Of a DNA stretch of 64,000 nucleotides, positions 37,575 through 49,800 are shown in pieces. The notes under the pieces are model-generated. The model was not told where the DNA came from. It worked only from the letters and a program-made list of their open reading frames with translations, and searched no databases. Origin of the DNA: Siphonodentalium dalli (taxonomy: Eukaryota; Mollusca; Scaphopoda; Gadilida; Siphonodentaliidae). The stretch is from contig CP136061.1 of the NCBI GenBank assembly GCA_032622095.1, forward strand, positions 169,267,107-169,331,106, read 5' to 3'. Numbering within the stretch: the stretch's first letter is position 1; each line of letters begins with the position of its first letter. The translations under genes were made by a program, and so were the position numbers.

Positions 37575-37835
37575 AAATTTGAATTTTTTTGAGACAATGC
37601 AAATTTTTGAAATTGGGTGGGATACGAACCCCGGCCCGACGGCGAGCGCGCCTTGCGACTCAAAGTCCGACGTCAATACCACAGCGGCCATTCGAGCTTC
37701 CTTTTTTGGGGTTGCTTCGGTGGCCGTGTGGTATTGACGTCGGACTTTGAGTCGCAAGGCGCGCTCGCCGTCGGGCCGGGGTTCGTATCCCACCCAATTT
37801 CAAAAATTTGCATTGTCTCAAAAAAATTCAAATTT
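37575..37835. repeat. 261-bp near-perfect palindrome with tRNA-like (SINE-like) arms
   Basis: Arm 37575-37689 is the reverse complement of 37722-37835 with at most one or two differences, around a 32-bp spacer. Each arm carries a near-consensus RNA polymerase III B box, GGTTCGTATCC (plus copy 37780-37790, minus copy 37620-37630), and a weak A-box-like TGGTATTGACGTCGG about 50 bp upstream (plus copy 37729-37743). The promoters diverge, so any transcription would run outward on both strands. It could be two head-to-head tRNA-derived SINE fragments or a duplicated tRNA pseudogene. A functional tRNA is unlikely because no acceptor stem is evident. Confidence 0.6.
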
Positions 37836-37935
37836 ACAGGTATTTAGTTTGTAACTAAATCTAGAAATATATAATAGTAGCTCGTGGACCCCACTTCGTC
37901 CGGGATGTTCCCCTCTGATTTTCGGAGAAATGCGC

Positions 37936-38330
37936 GATTTAACCTTGAATTGACTATTTTAAAGGTGAAGGTCATGTCGGGGTCACGATTTGACCCGTCC
38001 AAAACACTCCCCGGACAAAAGTCACGACAAAAGTACCCGTCAAAATCCGCCCGGCTTTATACCCGATTTGACCTTGAATTGACAATTTTGAATGTCAAGA
38101 TCAGGTCAGGGTCATGATTTGACCCACCCGAAACACTCCTGGGACAAAAGTAACAGTAGGTATCAAATTTCGTTGAAATACTTCCGTTTTACCAGATTTG
38201 ACCTTGAATTGATCTTTTTGAATGTCAAAGTCAGGTCGGGATCAAGATTTGACCCGTCCAAAATACTCCCTGGAAATAATTTCCCCTTGGTATCAAATTT
38301 CGTCAAATCTGTCCGGCAGTTTTCCCGGCC
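37936..38330 (+). repeat. Three-copy ~130-bp tandem repeat
   Basis: GATTT-ACCTTGAATTGA starts at 37936, 38065 and 38195. Units also share GTCAAGATCAGGTC-like, TTTGACCC and CACTCC-GGA blocks. CGACTTCGTTCGGG-type strings occur just outside on both sides (about 37,890 and 38,395), suggesting one dispersed element covering about 37,875-38,415. Confidence 0.8.
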
Positions 38331-38415
38331 ATAGCTAACAGACAAACAGACAGACAAATGTCCAAAATATATATTAAACTAGCTGATGTACTCGACTTCG
38401 TTCGGGCTAGTTAGG

Positions 38416-38929
38416 GATTTTTTTTGTGATCGCCTCCATCTGGACAGTACCCAGTATATACAGCGTCTGGCCAAACTATTGTTCAATTGGTCCAGAAACA
38501 TGCCTATATCAGCACGTTCGAGAACATGGTCCAACGTGAAATTGGACCCGTCCATATTGCTCCCGGGATCGAAGTAGTCCTATACACACAAATTTTTAGT
38601 CGGATCGGTCAAGGTCCAGAAACATGCCTATGCGCGAGGTCAAGTTGACACGTTAAATACCAAATTCGAGCAGTGTTAGAGTCTATAACACATACACACA
38701 TGCATTCACGCATACACACATACATACATACATACAGACAGGTGTTTCAAAATGTATAATCGATAGCTACAACAATTCTATGGTAGATAGTTCACGGCCG
38801 ACCTGATGCATGCATCTTAGTTTTCTTGTATATAGATGTTATTTTACCCGGAGAGCGCTATTATACAGGTCCCGTTGCTCTCGGGTGTCTTAAAAGGGCA
38901 CTAAGAATTATATATATATTTGTTTTTTG
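38416..38929. other. Intergenic sequence with CA/CATA microsatellite
   Basis: It contains an imperfect ACATACA tract at 38,689-38,741. No gene or RNA was seen. Confidence 0.55.
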
Positions 38930-39480
38930 GCTATAGGCGAACCACCGGAGCTGAACATTTGAAAATGTGGGTAATTTGACTCAGGTAACCCGTTGATATC
39001 AGATGTCTTAAAATGGCAATAGTAATTAATTTAACTAATTAATTTATTATATATAAACAATAGTTGCAATCTGGAAGGTGAAAATTTGCACATTGGGATA
39101 AATTATCCCGTTGGGTAATATGGGGTTGTTTCCGTTGATCTCACACTCCTTAAAGGGGCAACTATGAACAACAATAAATAGCGTTCATTATAAGCTTAGA
39201 CGATATGTAGAAACGTTAGTACAGATTAATCACTTGACAAGGGTAATGTTATGGAATAGGCACATTTGACCTCATATGACTTAAAGGGGTATTAATCAAT
39301 TGCACGATACGCAGAGAGCGTTTATTATTCAGCCCAGAAAATATGCAAGCAATGTGGTACACAAAAGGAAAATTACGCGGTGAATTTCACGACAGGGTGG
39401 TGTTGACATCAAATGACATGAAGAGGCACTAACAATTAGCAATAAAGAGCGTTTATTATCAATATATTATCCCAATGTGC
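38930..39480 (-). repeat. ~327-bp repeat family, right inverted arm
   Basis: Its reverse complement aligns with the 32.86-34.05 kb array. Shared blocks include AGATTGCAACTATT, TTAATTAGTTAAAT, GACATCTGATATCAACGGG, GATTAATCTGTACTAACG, AATAAACGCTCTTTATTG (here AATAAAGAGCGTTTATT at 39441-39457) and TTAGTGCCTCTTCA. The arms face each other across about 4.9 kb. Confidence 0.75.
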
Positions 39481-39539
39481 ATTGTGTGCATTTTCCGGAC
39501 CACAGTTGGTCCTGAAATTTGGAATGAATAACGACAGAT

Positions 39540-40144
39540 ACCGTACCAAATCTACAATAATCACTGCCATACTCAGGGTCACCACCGGTCACGGATACCT
39601 AATTTTACGCAATAGGAAAATCTGACCCCACATTATGAACCCTTGCGAACTTTCATCTCAACTATGGTAACTGAAATTTGGCAACGTCATCGGCATGTAC
39701 CGACTCTACAATAATCACGAGCCACGCAGTTCGAACTCCTATATTCTGGGTCATCACGGGTCACGGATACATAGTTTTTCCCAATATGACACCATGACCC
39801 CACATTTAGAGCCCGTGGGCACTTTCCACTGCACTATGGGCACTGAAATTTCGCACACTCATTAAGATGTACCCACTCTACAATAATCACGAGCCACGGA
39901 GTTCGAACTCCTATATTATGGGTCACCACGAGTCACGGAAACCTCGTTTAACCCAATGTGACACCATGACCACACCTTAAGAGCCCGTGCGCACTTTCCA
40001 CTGCACTCTTGGTACTGAAATTTCGCACACTCATATGACACCATGACCCCACCTCAAGAGCCCGTGCGCACTTTCCACTGCACTATGGGTACTGAAATTT
40101 CGCACACTCATTAAAATGTACCCATTCTACAATAATCACGAGCC
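39540..40144 (-). repeat. ~172-bp repeat, diverged and inverted relative of satellite B
   Basis: TCTACAATAATCAC recurs near 39550, 39707, 39878 and 40128, and GGGTCA at 39576, 39748 and 39920 (period 172). One unit is partly duplicated (CACTTTCCACTGCACT three times). The reverse complement shares TGACCCATA...TTCGAACT-CGTG...ATTATT with satellite B monomers in the same order. Confidence 0.7.
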
Positions 40145-40173
40145 ACGCAAAAGTTCGGGATGACCCATATAAC

Positions 40174-43100
40174 CAATATTTCGAACTGCGTGTGGTCATT
40201 TTCTTTCACAACGGTCAATGTAGTCCAACTTCAATCCTTATATTTGTCAATTAAGGGCGTATCCGCACTGTGAAATTTGCCCAAATGACTATAACAGTAA
40301 TATTTTGACATATTACGATATTCACAAGTTCGGGATGACCATACAACCAATATTTCGAACTGCGTGTTATACTTTTATTACACCACTGTCAATGTAGTCC
40401 ATCTTCAACCCATGAATTTGTCAATTAAGGGCGTATCCGCACTGTAGAATTGGCACAAATGAATATTACTATCATATTTCGACCTATCACGATATTCACA
40501 AGTTCGGGATGACCCATATAACCAATATTTCGAACTGCATGTGGTCCTTTTATTACACAACGGGCAATGTAGTCAAACTTCAACCCATGAATTTGTCAAT
40601 TAAGGGCGTATCCGCACTGTATAATTGGTTCAATGACTATAACTATCACATTTTGACCTATCACGATATTCACAAGTTCGGGTTGACCCATATAACCAAT
40701 ATTTCGAACTGCGTGTGGTACTTTTATTACACCACTGTTAATGTAGTCCACCTTCAACCCATGAGTTTGTCAATTAAGGGCGTATCCGCACTGTATAATT
40801 GGCACAAATGACTATTACTATCATATTTCGACCTATCACGATATTCACAAGTTCGGGTTGACCCATATAACCACTATTTCGAACTGCGTGTGGTACTTTT
40901 ATTACACAACGGTCAATGTAGTCAAACTTCAACCCATGAATTTGTCAATTAAGGGCGTATCCGCACTGTATAATTGGTTCAAATGACTATAACTATCATA
41001 TTTCGACCTATCACGATATTCACAAGTTCGGGTTGACCCATATAACCAATATTTCGAACAGCGTGTGGTACTTTTATTACACAACGGTCAATGTAGTCAA
41101 ACTTCAACCTATGAATTTGTCAATTAAGGGCGTATCCGCACTGTATAATTGGTTCAAATGACTATAACTATCATATTTTGACCTATCACGATATTCACAA
41201 GTTCGGGATGACCATACAACCACTATTTCGAACTGCGTGTGGTACTTTTATTACACCACTGTCAATGTAGTCCACCTTCAACCCACGAGTTTGTCAATTA
41301 AGGGCGTATCCGCACTGTATAATTGGCACAAATGACTATTACTATCATATTTCGACCTATCACGATATTCACAAGTTCGGGTTGACCCATATGACCAATA
41401 TTTCGAACTGCGTGTGGTACTTTTGTTAAACAACGGTCAATGTAGTCAAACTTCAACCCATGAATTTGTCAATTAAGGGCGTATCCGCACTGTATAATTG
41501 GTTCAAATGACTATAACTATCACATTTTGACCTATCACGATATTCACAAGTTCGGGTTGACCCATATAACCAATATTTCGAACTGCGTGTGGTACTTTTA
41601 TTACACAACGGTCAATGTAGTCAAACTTCAACCCATGAATTTGTCAATTAAGGGCGTATCCGCACTGTATAATTGGTTCAAATGACTATAACTATCATAT
41701 TTTGACCTATCACGATATTCACAAGTTCGGGTTGACCCATATAACCAATATTTCGAACTGCGTGTGGTACTTTTATTACACAACGGTCAATGTAGTCAAA
41801 CTTCAACCCATGAATTTGTCAATTAAGGGCGTATCCGCACTGTATAATTGGATCAAATGACTATAACTATCATATTTTGACCTATCACGATATTCACAAG
41901 TTCGGGATGACCATACAACCACTATTTCGAACTGCGTGTGGTACTTTTATTACACCACTGTCAATGTAGTCCACCTTCAACCCATGAGTTTGTCAATTAA
42001 GGGCGTATCCGCACTGTATAATTGGCACAAATGACTATTACTATCATATTTCGACCTATCACGATATTCACAAGTTCGGGTTGACCCATATGACCAATAT
42101 TTCGAACTGCGTGTGGTACTTTTGTTAAACAACGGTCAATGTAGTCAAACTTCAACCCATGAATTTGTCAATTAAGGGCGTATCCGCACTGTATAATTGG
42201 TTCAAATGACTATAACTATCACATTTTGACCTATCACGATATTCACAAGTTCGGGTTGACCCATATAACCAATATTTCGAACTGCGTGTGGTACTTTTAT
42301 TACACAACGGTCAATGTAGTCAAACTTCAACCCATGAATTTGTCAATTAAGGGCGTATCCGCACTGTATAATTGGTTCAAATGACTATAACTATCATATT
42401 TTGACCTATCACGATATTCACAAGTTCGGGTTGACCCATATAACCAATATTTCGAACTGCGTGTGGTACTTTTATTACACAACGGTCAATGTAGTCAAAC
42501 TTCAACCCATGAATTTGTCAATTAAGGGCGTATCCGCACTGTATAATTGGATCAAATGACTATAACTATCATATTTTGACCTATCACGATATTCACAAGT
42601 TCGGGATGACCATACAACCACTATTTCGAACTGCGTGTGGTACGTTTATTACACCACTGTCAATGTAGTCCACCTTCAACCCATGTGTTTGTCAATTAAG
42701 GGCGTATCCGCACTGTATAATTGGCACAAATGACTATTACTATCATATTTCGACCTATCACGATATTCACAAGTTCGGGTTGACCCATATGACCAATATT
42801 TCGAACTACGTGTGGTACTTTTATTAAACAACGGTCAATGTAGTCAAACTTCAACCCATGAATTTGTCAATTAAGGGCGTATCCGCACTGTATAATTGGT
42901 TCAAATGACTAGAACTATCACATTTTGACCTATCACGATATTCACAAGTTCGGGTTGACCCATATAACCAATATTTCGAACTGCGTGTGGTACTTTTATT
43001 ACACCACTGTTAATGTAGTCCACCTTCAACCCATGAGTTTGTCAATTAAGGGCGTATCCGCACTGTATAATTGGCACAAATGACTATTACTATCATGTTT

Positions 43101-46100
43101 CGACCTATCACGATATTCACAAGTTCGGGTTGACCCATATAACCAATATTTCGAACTGCGTGTTGTACTTTTATTACACAACGGTCAATGTAGTCAAACT
43201 TCAACCCATGAAATTGTCAATTAAGGGCGTATCCGCACTGTATAATTGGTTCAAATGACTATAACTATCATATTTTGACCTATCACGATATTCACATGTT
43301 CGGGATGACCCATATAACCAATATTTCGAACTGCGTGTGGTACTTTTATTACACAACGGTCAATGTAGTCCACCTTCAACCCATGAGTTTGTCAATTAAG
43401 GGCGTATCCGCACTGTATAATTGGCACAAATGACTATTACTATCATATTTCGACCTATCACGATATTCACAAGTTCGGGTTGACCCATATAACCACTATT
43501 TCGAACTGCGTGTGGTCATTTTCTTTCACAACGGTCAATGTAGTCCAACTTCAATCCTTATATTTGTCAATTAAGGGCGTATCCGCACTGTGAAATTTGC
43601 CCAAATGACTATAACAGTAATATTTTGACATATTACGATATTCACAAGTTCGGGATGACCATACAACCAATATTTCGAACTGCGTGTTATACTTTTATTA
43701 CACCACTGTCAATGTAGTCCATCTTCAACCCATGAATTTGTCAATTAAGGGCGTATCCGCACTGTAGAATTGGCACAAATGAATATTACTATCATATTTC
43801 GACCTATCACGATATTCACAAGTTCGGGATGACCCATATAACCAATATTTCGAACTGCATGTGGTCCTTTTATTACACAACGGGCAATGTAGTCAAACTT
43901 CAACCCATGAATTTGTCAATTAAGGGCGTATCCGCACTGTATAATTGGTTCAATGACTATAACTATCACATTTTGACCTATCACGATATTCACAAGTTCG
44001 GGTTGACCCATATAACCAATATTTCGAACTGCGTGTGGTACTTTTATTACACCACTGTTAATGTAGTCCACCTTCAACCCATGAGTTTGTCAATTAAGGG
44101 CGTATCCGCACTGTATAATTGGCACAAATGACTATTACTATCATATTTCGACCTATCACGATATTCACAAGTTCGGGTTGACCCATATAACCACTATTTC
44201 GAACTGCGTGTGGTACTTTTATTACACAACGGTCAATGTAGTCAAACTTCAACCCATGAATTTGTCAATTAAGGGCGTATCCGCACTGTATAATTGGTTC
44301 AAATGACTATAACTATCATATTTCGACCTATCACGATATTCACAAGTTCGGGTTGACCCATATAACCAATATTTCGAACAGCGTGTGGTACTTTTATTAC
44401 ACAACGGTCAATGTAGTCAAACTTCAACCTATGAATTTGTCAATTAAGGGCGTATCCGCACTGTATAATTGGTTCAAATGACTATAACTATCATATTTTG
44501 ACCTATCACGATATTCACAAGTTCGGGATGACCATACAACCACTATTTCGAACTGCGTGTGGTACTTTTATTACACCACTGTCAATGTAGTCCACCTTCA
44601 ACCCGCGAGTTTGTCAATTAAGGGCGTATCCGCACTGTATAATTGGCACAAATGACTATTACTATCATATTTCGACCTATCACGATATTCACAAGTTCGG
44701 GTTGACCCATATGACCAATATTTCGAACTGCGTGTGGTACTTTTGTTAAACAACGGTCAATGTAGTCAAACTTCAACCCATGAATTTGTCAATTAAGGGC
44801 GTATCCGCACTGTATAATTGGTTCAAATGACTATAACTATCACATTTTGACCTATCACGATATTCACAAGTTCGGGTTGACCCATATAACCAATATTTCG
44901 AACTGCGTGTGGTACTTTTATTACACAACGGTCAATGTAGTCAAACTTCAACCCATGAATTTGTCAATTAAGGGCGTATCCGCACTGTATAATTGGTTCA
45001 AATGACTATAACTATCATATTTTGACCTATCACGATATTCACAAGTTCGGGTTGACCCATATAACCAATATTTCGAACTGCGTGTGGTACTTTTATTACA
45101 CAACGGTCAATGTAGTCAAACTTCAACCCATGAATTTGTCAATTAAGGGCGTATCCGCACTGTATAATTGGATCAAATGACTATAACTATCATATTTTGA
45201 CCTATCACGATATTCACAAGTTCGGGATGACCATACAACCACTATTTCGAACTGCGTGTGGTACTTTTATTACACCACTGTCAATGTAGTCCACCTTCAA
45301 CCCATGAGTTTGTCAATTAAGGGCGTATCCGCACTGTATAATTGGCACAAATGACTATTACTATCATATTTCGACCTATCACGATATTCACAAGTTCGGG
45401 TTGACCCATATGACCAATATTTCGAACTGCGTGTGGTACTTTTGTTAAACAACGGTCAATGTAGTCAAACTTCAACCCATGAATTTGTCAATTAAGGGCG
45501 TATCCGCACTGTATAATTGGTTCAAATGACTATAACTATCACATTTTGACCTATCACGATATTCACAAGTTCGGGTTGACCCATATAACCAATATTTCGA
45601 ACTGCGTGTGGTACTTTTATTACACAACGGTCAATGTAGTCAAACTTCAACCCATGAATTTGTCAATTAAGGGCGTATCCGCACTGTATAATTGGTTCAA
45701 ATGACTATAACTATCATATTTTGACCTATCACGATATTCACAAGTTCGGGTTGACCCATATAACCAATATTTCGAACTGCGTGTGGTACTTTTATTACAC
45801 AACGGTCAATGTAGTCAAACTTCAACCCATGAATTTGTCAATTAAGGGCGTATCCGCACTGTATAATTGGATCAAATGACTATAACTATCATATTTTGAC
45901 CTATCACGATATTCACAAGTTCGGGATGACCATACAACCACTATTTCGAACTGCGTGTGGTACGTTTATTACACCACTGTCAATGTAGTCCACCTTCAAC
46001 CCATGTGTTTGTCAATTAAGGGCGTATCCGCACTGTATAATTGGCACAAATGACTATTACTATCATATTTCGACCTATCACGATATTCACAAGTTCGGGT

Positions 46101-46813
46101 TGACCCATATGACCAATATTTCGAACTACGTGTGGTACTTTTATTAAACAACGGTCAATGTAGTCAAACTTCAACCCATGAATTTGTCAATTAAGGGCGT
46201 ATCCGCACTGTATAATTGGTTCAAATGACTAGAACTATCACATTTTGACCTATCACGATATTCACAAGTTCGGGTTGACCCATATAACCAATATTTCGAA
46301 CTGCGTGTGGTACTTTTATTACACCACTGTTAATGTAGTCCACCTTCAACCCATGAGTTTGTCAATTAAGGGCGTATCCGCACTGTATAATTGGCACAAA
46401 TGACTATTACTATCATGTTTCGACCTATCACGATATTCACAAGTTCGGGTTGACCCATATAACCAATATTTCGAACTGCGTGTTGTACTTTTATTACACA
46501 ACGGTCAATGTAGTCAAACTTCAACCCATGAAATTGTCAATTAAGGGCGTATCCGCACTGTATAATTGGTTCAAATGACTATAACTATCATATTTTGACC
46601 TATCACGATATTCACATGTTCGGGATGACCCATATAACCAATATTTCGAACTGCGTGTGGTACTTTTATTACACAACGGTCAATGTAGTCCACCTTCAAC
46701 CCATGAGTTTGTCAATTAAGGGCGTATCCGCACTGTATAATTGGCACAAATGACTATTACTATCATATTTCGACCTATCACGATATTCACAAGTTCGGGT
46801 TGACCCATATAAC
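40174..46813. repeat. Satellite B higher-order repeat, 3,320 bp (19 monomers) x 2
   Basis: Copy 1 is about 40,174-43,493 and copy 2 about 43,494-46,813. Diagnostic variants recur at +3,320: the CATTTTCTTTCACAACGG monomer (40,190/43,510) and CCATGTGTTTG (42,684/46,004). A rare difference is CCCACGAG at 41,282 versus CCCGCGAG at 44,602. Confidence 0.9.
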
Positions 46814-49800
46814 CACTATTTCGAACTGCGTGTGGTACTTTTATTACACAACGGTCAATGTAGTCAAACTTCAACACATGAATTTGTCAATTAAGGGCGT
46901 ATCCGCACTGTATAATTGGTTCAAATGACTATAACTATCATATTTCGACCTATCACGATATTCACAAGTTCGGGTTGACCCATATGACCAATATTTCGAA
47001 CTGCGTGTGGTACTTTTGTTAAACAACGGTCAATGTAGTCAAACTTCAACCCATGAGTTTGTCAATTAAGGGCGTATCCGCACTGTATAATTGGCACAAA
47101 TGACTATTACTATCATATTTCGACCTATCACGATATTCACAAGTTCGGGTTGACCCATATAACCACTATTTCGAACTGCGTGTGGTACTTTTATTACACC
47201 ACTGTCAGTGTAGTCCACCTTCAACCCATGAGTTTGTCAATTAAGGGCGTATCCGCACTGTATAATTGGCACAAATGACTATTACTATCATATTTCGACC
47301 TATCACGATATTCACAAGTTCGGGTTGACCCATATGACCAATATTTCGAACTGCGTGTGGTACTTTTGTTAAACAACGGTCAATGTAGTCAAACTTCAAC
47401 CCATGAATTTGTCAATTAAGGGCGTATCCGCACTGTATAATTGGTTCAAATGACTATAACTATCACATTTTGACCTATCACGATATTCACAAGTTCGGGT
47501 TGACCCATATAACCAATATTTCGAACTGCGTGTGGTACTTTTATTACACAACGGTCAATGTAGTCAAACTTCAACCCATGAATTTGTCAATTAAGGGCGT
47601 ATCCGCACTGTATAATTGGTTCAAATGACTATAACTATCATATTTTGACCTATCACGATATTCACAAGTTCGGGTTGACCCATATGACCAATATTTCGAA
47701 CTGCGTGTGGTACTTTTATTAAACAACGGTCAATGTAGTCAAACTTCAACCCATGAATTTGTCAATTAAGGGCGTATCTGCACTGTATAATTGGTTCAAA
47801 TGACTATAACTATCACATTTTGACCTATCACGATATTCACAAGTTCGGGTTGACCCATATAAACAATATTTCGAACTGCGTGTGGTACTTTTATTACACC
47901 ACTGTTAATGTAGTCCACCTTCAACCCATGAGTTTGTCAATTAAGGGCGTATCCGCACTGTATAATTGGCACAAATGACTATTACTATCATGTTTCGACC
48001 TATCACGATATTCACAAGTTCGGGTTGACCCATATAACCAATATTTCGAACTGCGTGTTGTACTTTTATTACACAACGGTCAATGTAGTCAAACTTCAAC
48101 CCATGAAATTGTCAATTAAGGGCGTATCCGCACTGTATAATTGGTTCAAATGACTATAACTATCATATTTTGAACTATCACGATATTCACATGTTCGGGA
48201 TGACCCATATAACCAATATTTCGAACTGCGTGTGGTACTTTTATTACACAACGGTCAATGTAGTCCACCTTCAACCCATGAGTTTGTCAATTAAGGGCGT
48301 ATCCGCACTGTATAATTGGCACAAATGACTATTACTATCATATTTCGACCTATCACGATATTCACAAGTTCGGGTTGACCCATATAACCACTATTTCGAA
48401 CTGCGTGTGGTACTTTTATTACACAACGGTCAATGTAGTCAAACTTCAACCCATGAATTTGTCAATTAAGGGCGTATCCGCACTGTATAATTGGTTCAAA
48501 TGACTATAACTATCATATTTCGACCTATCACGATATTCACAAGTTCGGGTTGACCCATATAACCAATATTTCGAACTGCGTGTGGTACTTTTATTACACA
48601 ACGGTCAATGTAGTCAAACTTCAACCTATGAATTTGTCAATTAAGGGCGTATCCCCACTGTATAATTGGTTCAAATGACTATAACTATCATATTTTGACC
48701 TATCACGATATTCACAAGTTCGGGATGACCATACAACCACTATTTCGAACTGCGTGTGGTACTTTTATTACACCACTGTCAATGTAGTCCACCTTCAACC
48801 CACGAGTTTGTCAATTAAGGGCGTATCCGCACTGTATAATTGGCACAAATGACTATTACTATCATATTTCGACCTATCACGATATTCACAAGTTCGGGTT
48901 GACCCATATGACCAATATTTCGAACTGCGTGTGGTACTTTTGTTAAACAACGGTCAATGTAGTCAAACTTCAACCCATGAATTTGTCAATTAAGGGCGTA
49001 TCCGCACTGTATAATTGGTTCAAATGACTATAACTATCACATTTTGACCTATCACGATATTCACAAGTTCGGGTTGACCCATATAACCAATATTTCGAAC
49101 TGCGTGTGGTACTTTTATTACACAACGGTCAATGTAGTCAAACTTCAACCCATGAATTTGTCAATTAAGGGCGTATCCGCACTGTATAATTGGATCAAAA
49201 GACTATAACTATCATATTTTGACCTATCACGATATTCACAAGTTCGGGATGACCATACAACCACTATTTCGAACTGCGTGTGGTACTTTTATTACACCAC
49301 TGTCAATGTAGTCCACCTTCAACCCATGTGTTTGTCAATTAAGGGCGTATCCGCACTGTATAATTGGCACAAATGACTATTACTAGCATATTTCGACCTA
49401 TCACGATATTCACAAGTTCGGGTTGACCCATATGACCAATATTTCGAACTGCGTGTGGTACTTTTATTAAACAACGGTCAATGTAGTCAAACTTCAACCC
49501 ATGAATTTGTCAATTAAGGGCGTATCCGCACTGTATAATTGGTTCAAATGACTATAACTATCACATTTTGACCTATCACGATATTCACAAGTTCGGGTTG
49601 ACCCATATAACCAATATTTCGAACTGCGTGTGGTACTTTTATTACACCACTGTTAATGTAGTCCACCTTCAACCCATGAGTTTGTCAATTAAGGGCGTAT
49701 CCGCACTGTATAATTGGCACAAATGACTATTACTATCATGTTTCGACCTATCACGATATTCACAAGTTCGGGTTGACCCATATAACCAATATTTCGAACT

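Noticed and set aside
37722-37800. Functional tRNA gene in the palindrome arm
   Set aside because: The B box is good but the A box is weak, the anticodon stem would have only a three-base loop, and no acceptor stem pairs up.
37524-37847. Two frames on opposite strands with the same N-terminal peptide
   Set aside because: They arise from the two arms of the palindrome at 37,575-37,835, which encode the same string by symmetry.
40509-44131. 100-codon frames at 40,509-40,811 and 43,829-44,131
   Set aside because: Each spans two satellite B monomers; a one-base deletion in one monomer happens to keep the frame open. The two are copies at the 3,320-bp offset.
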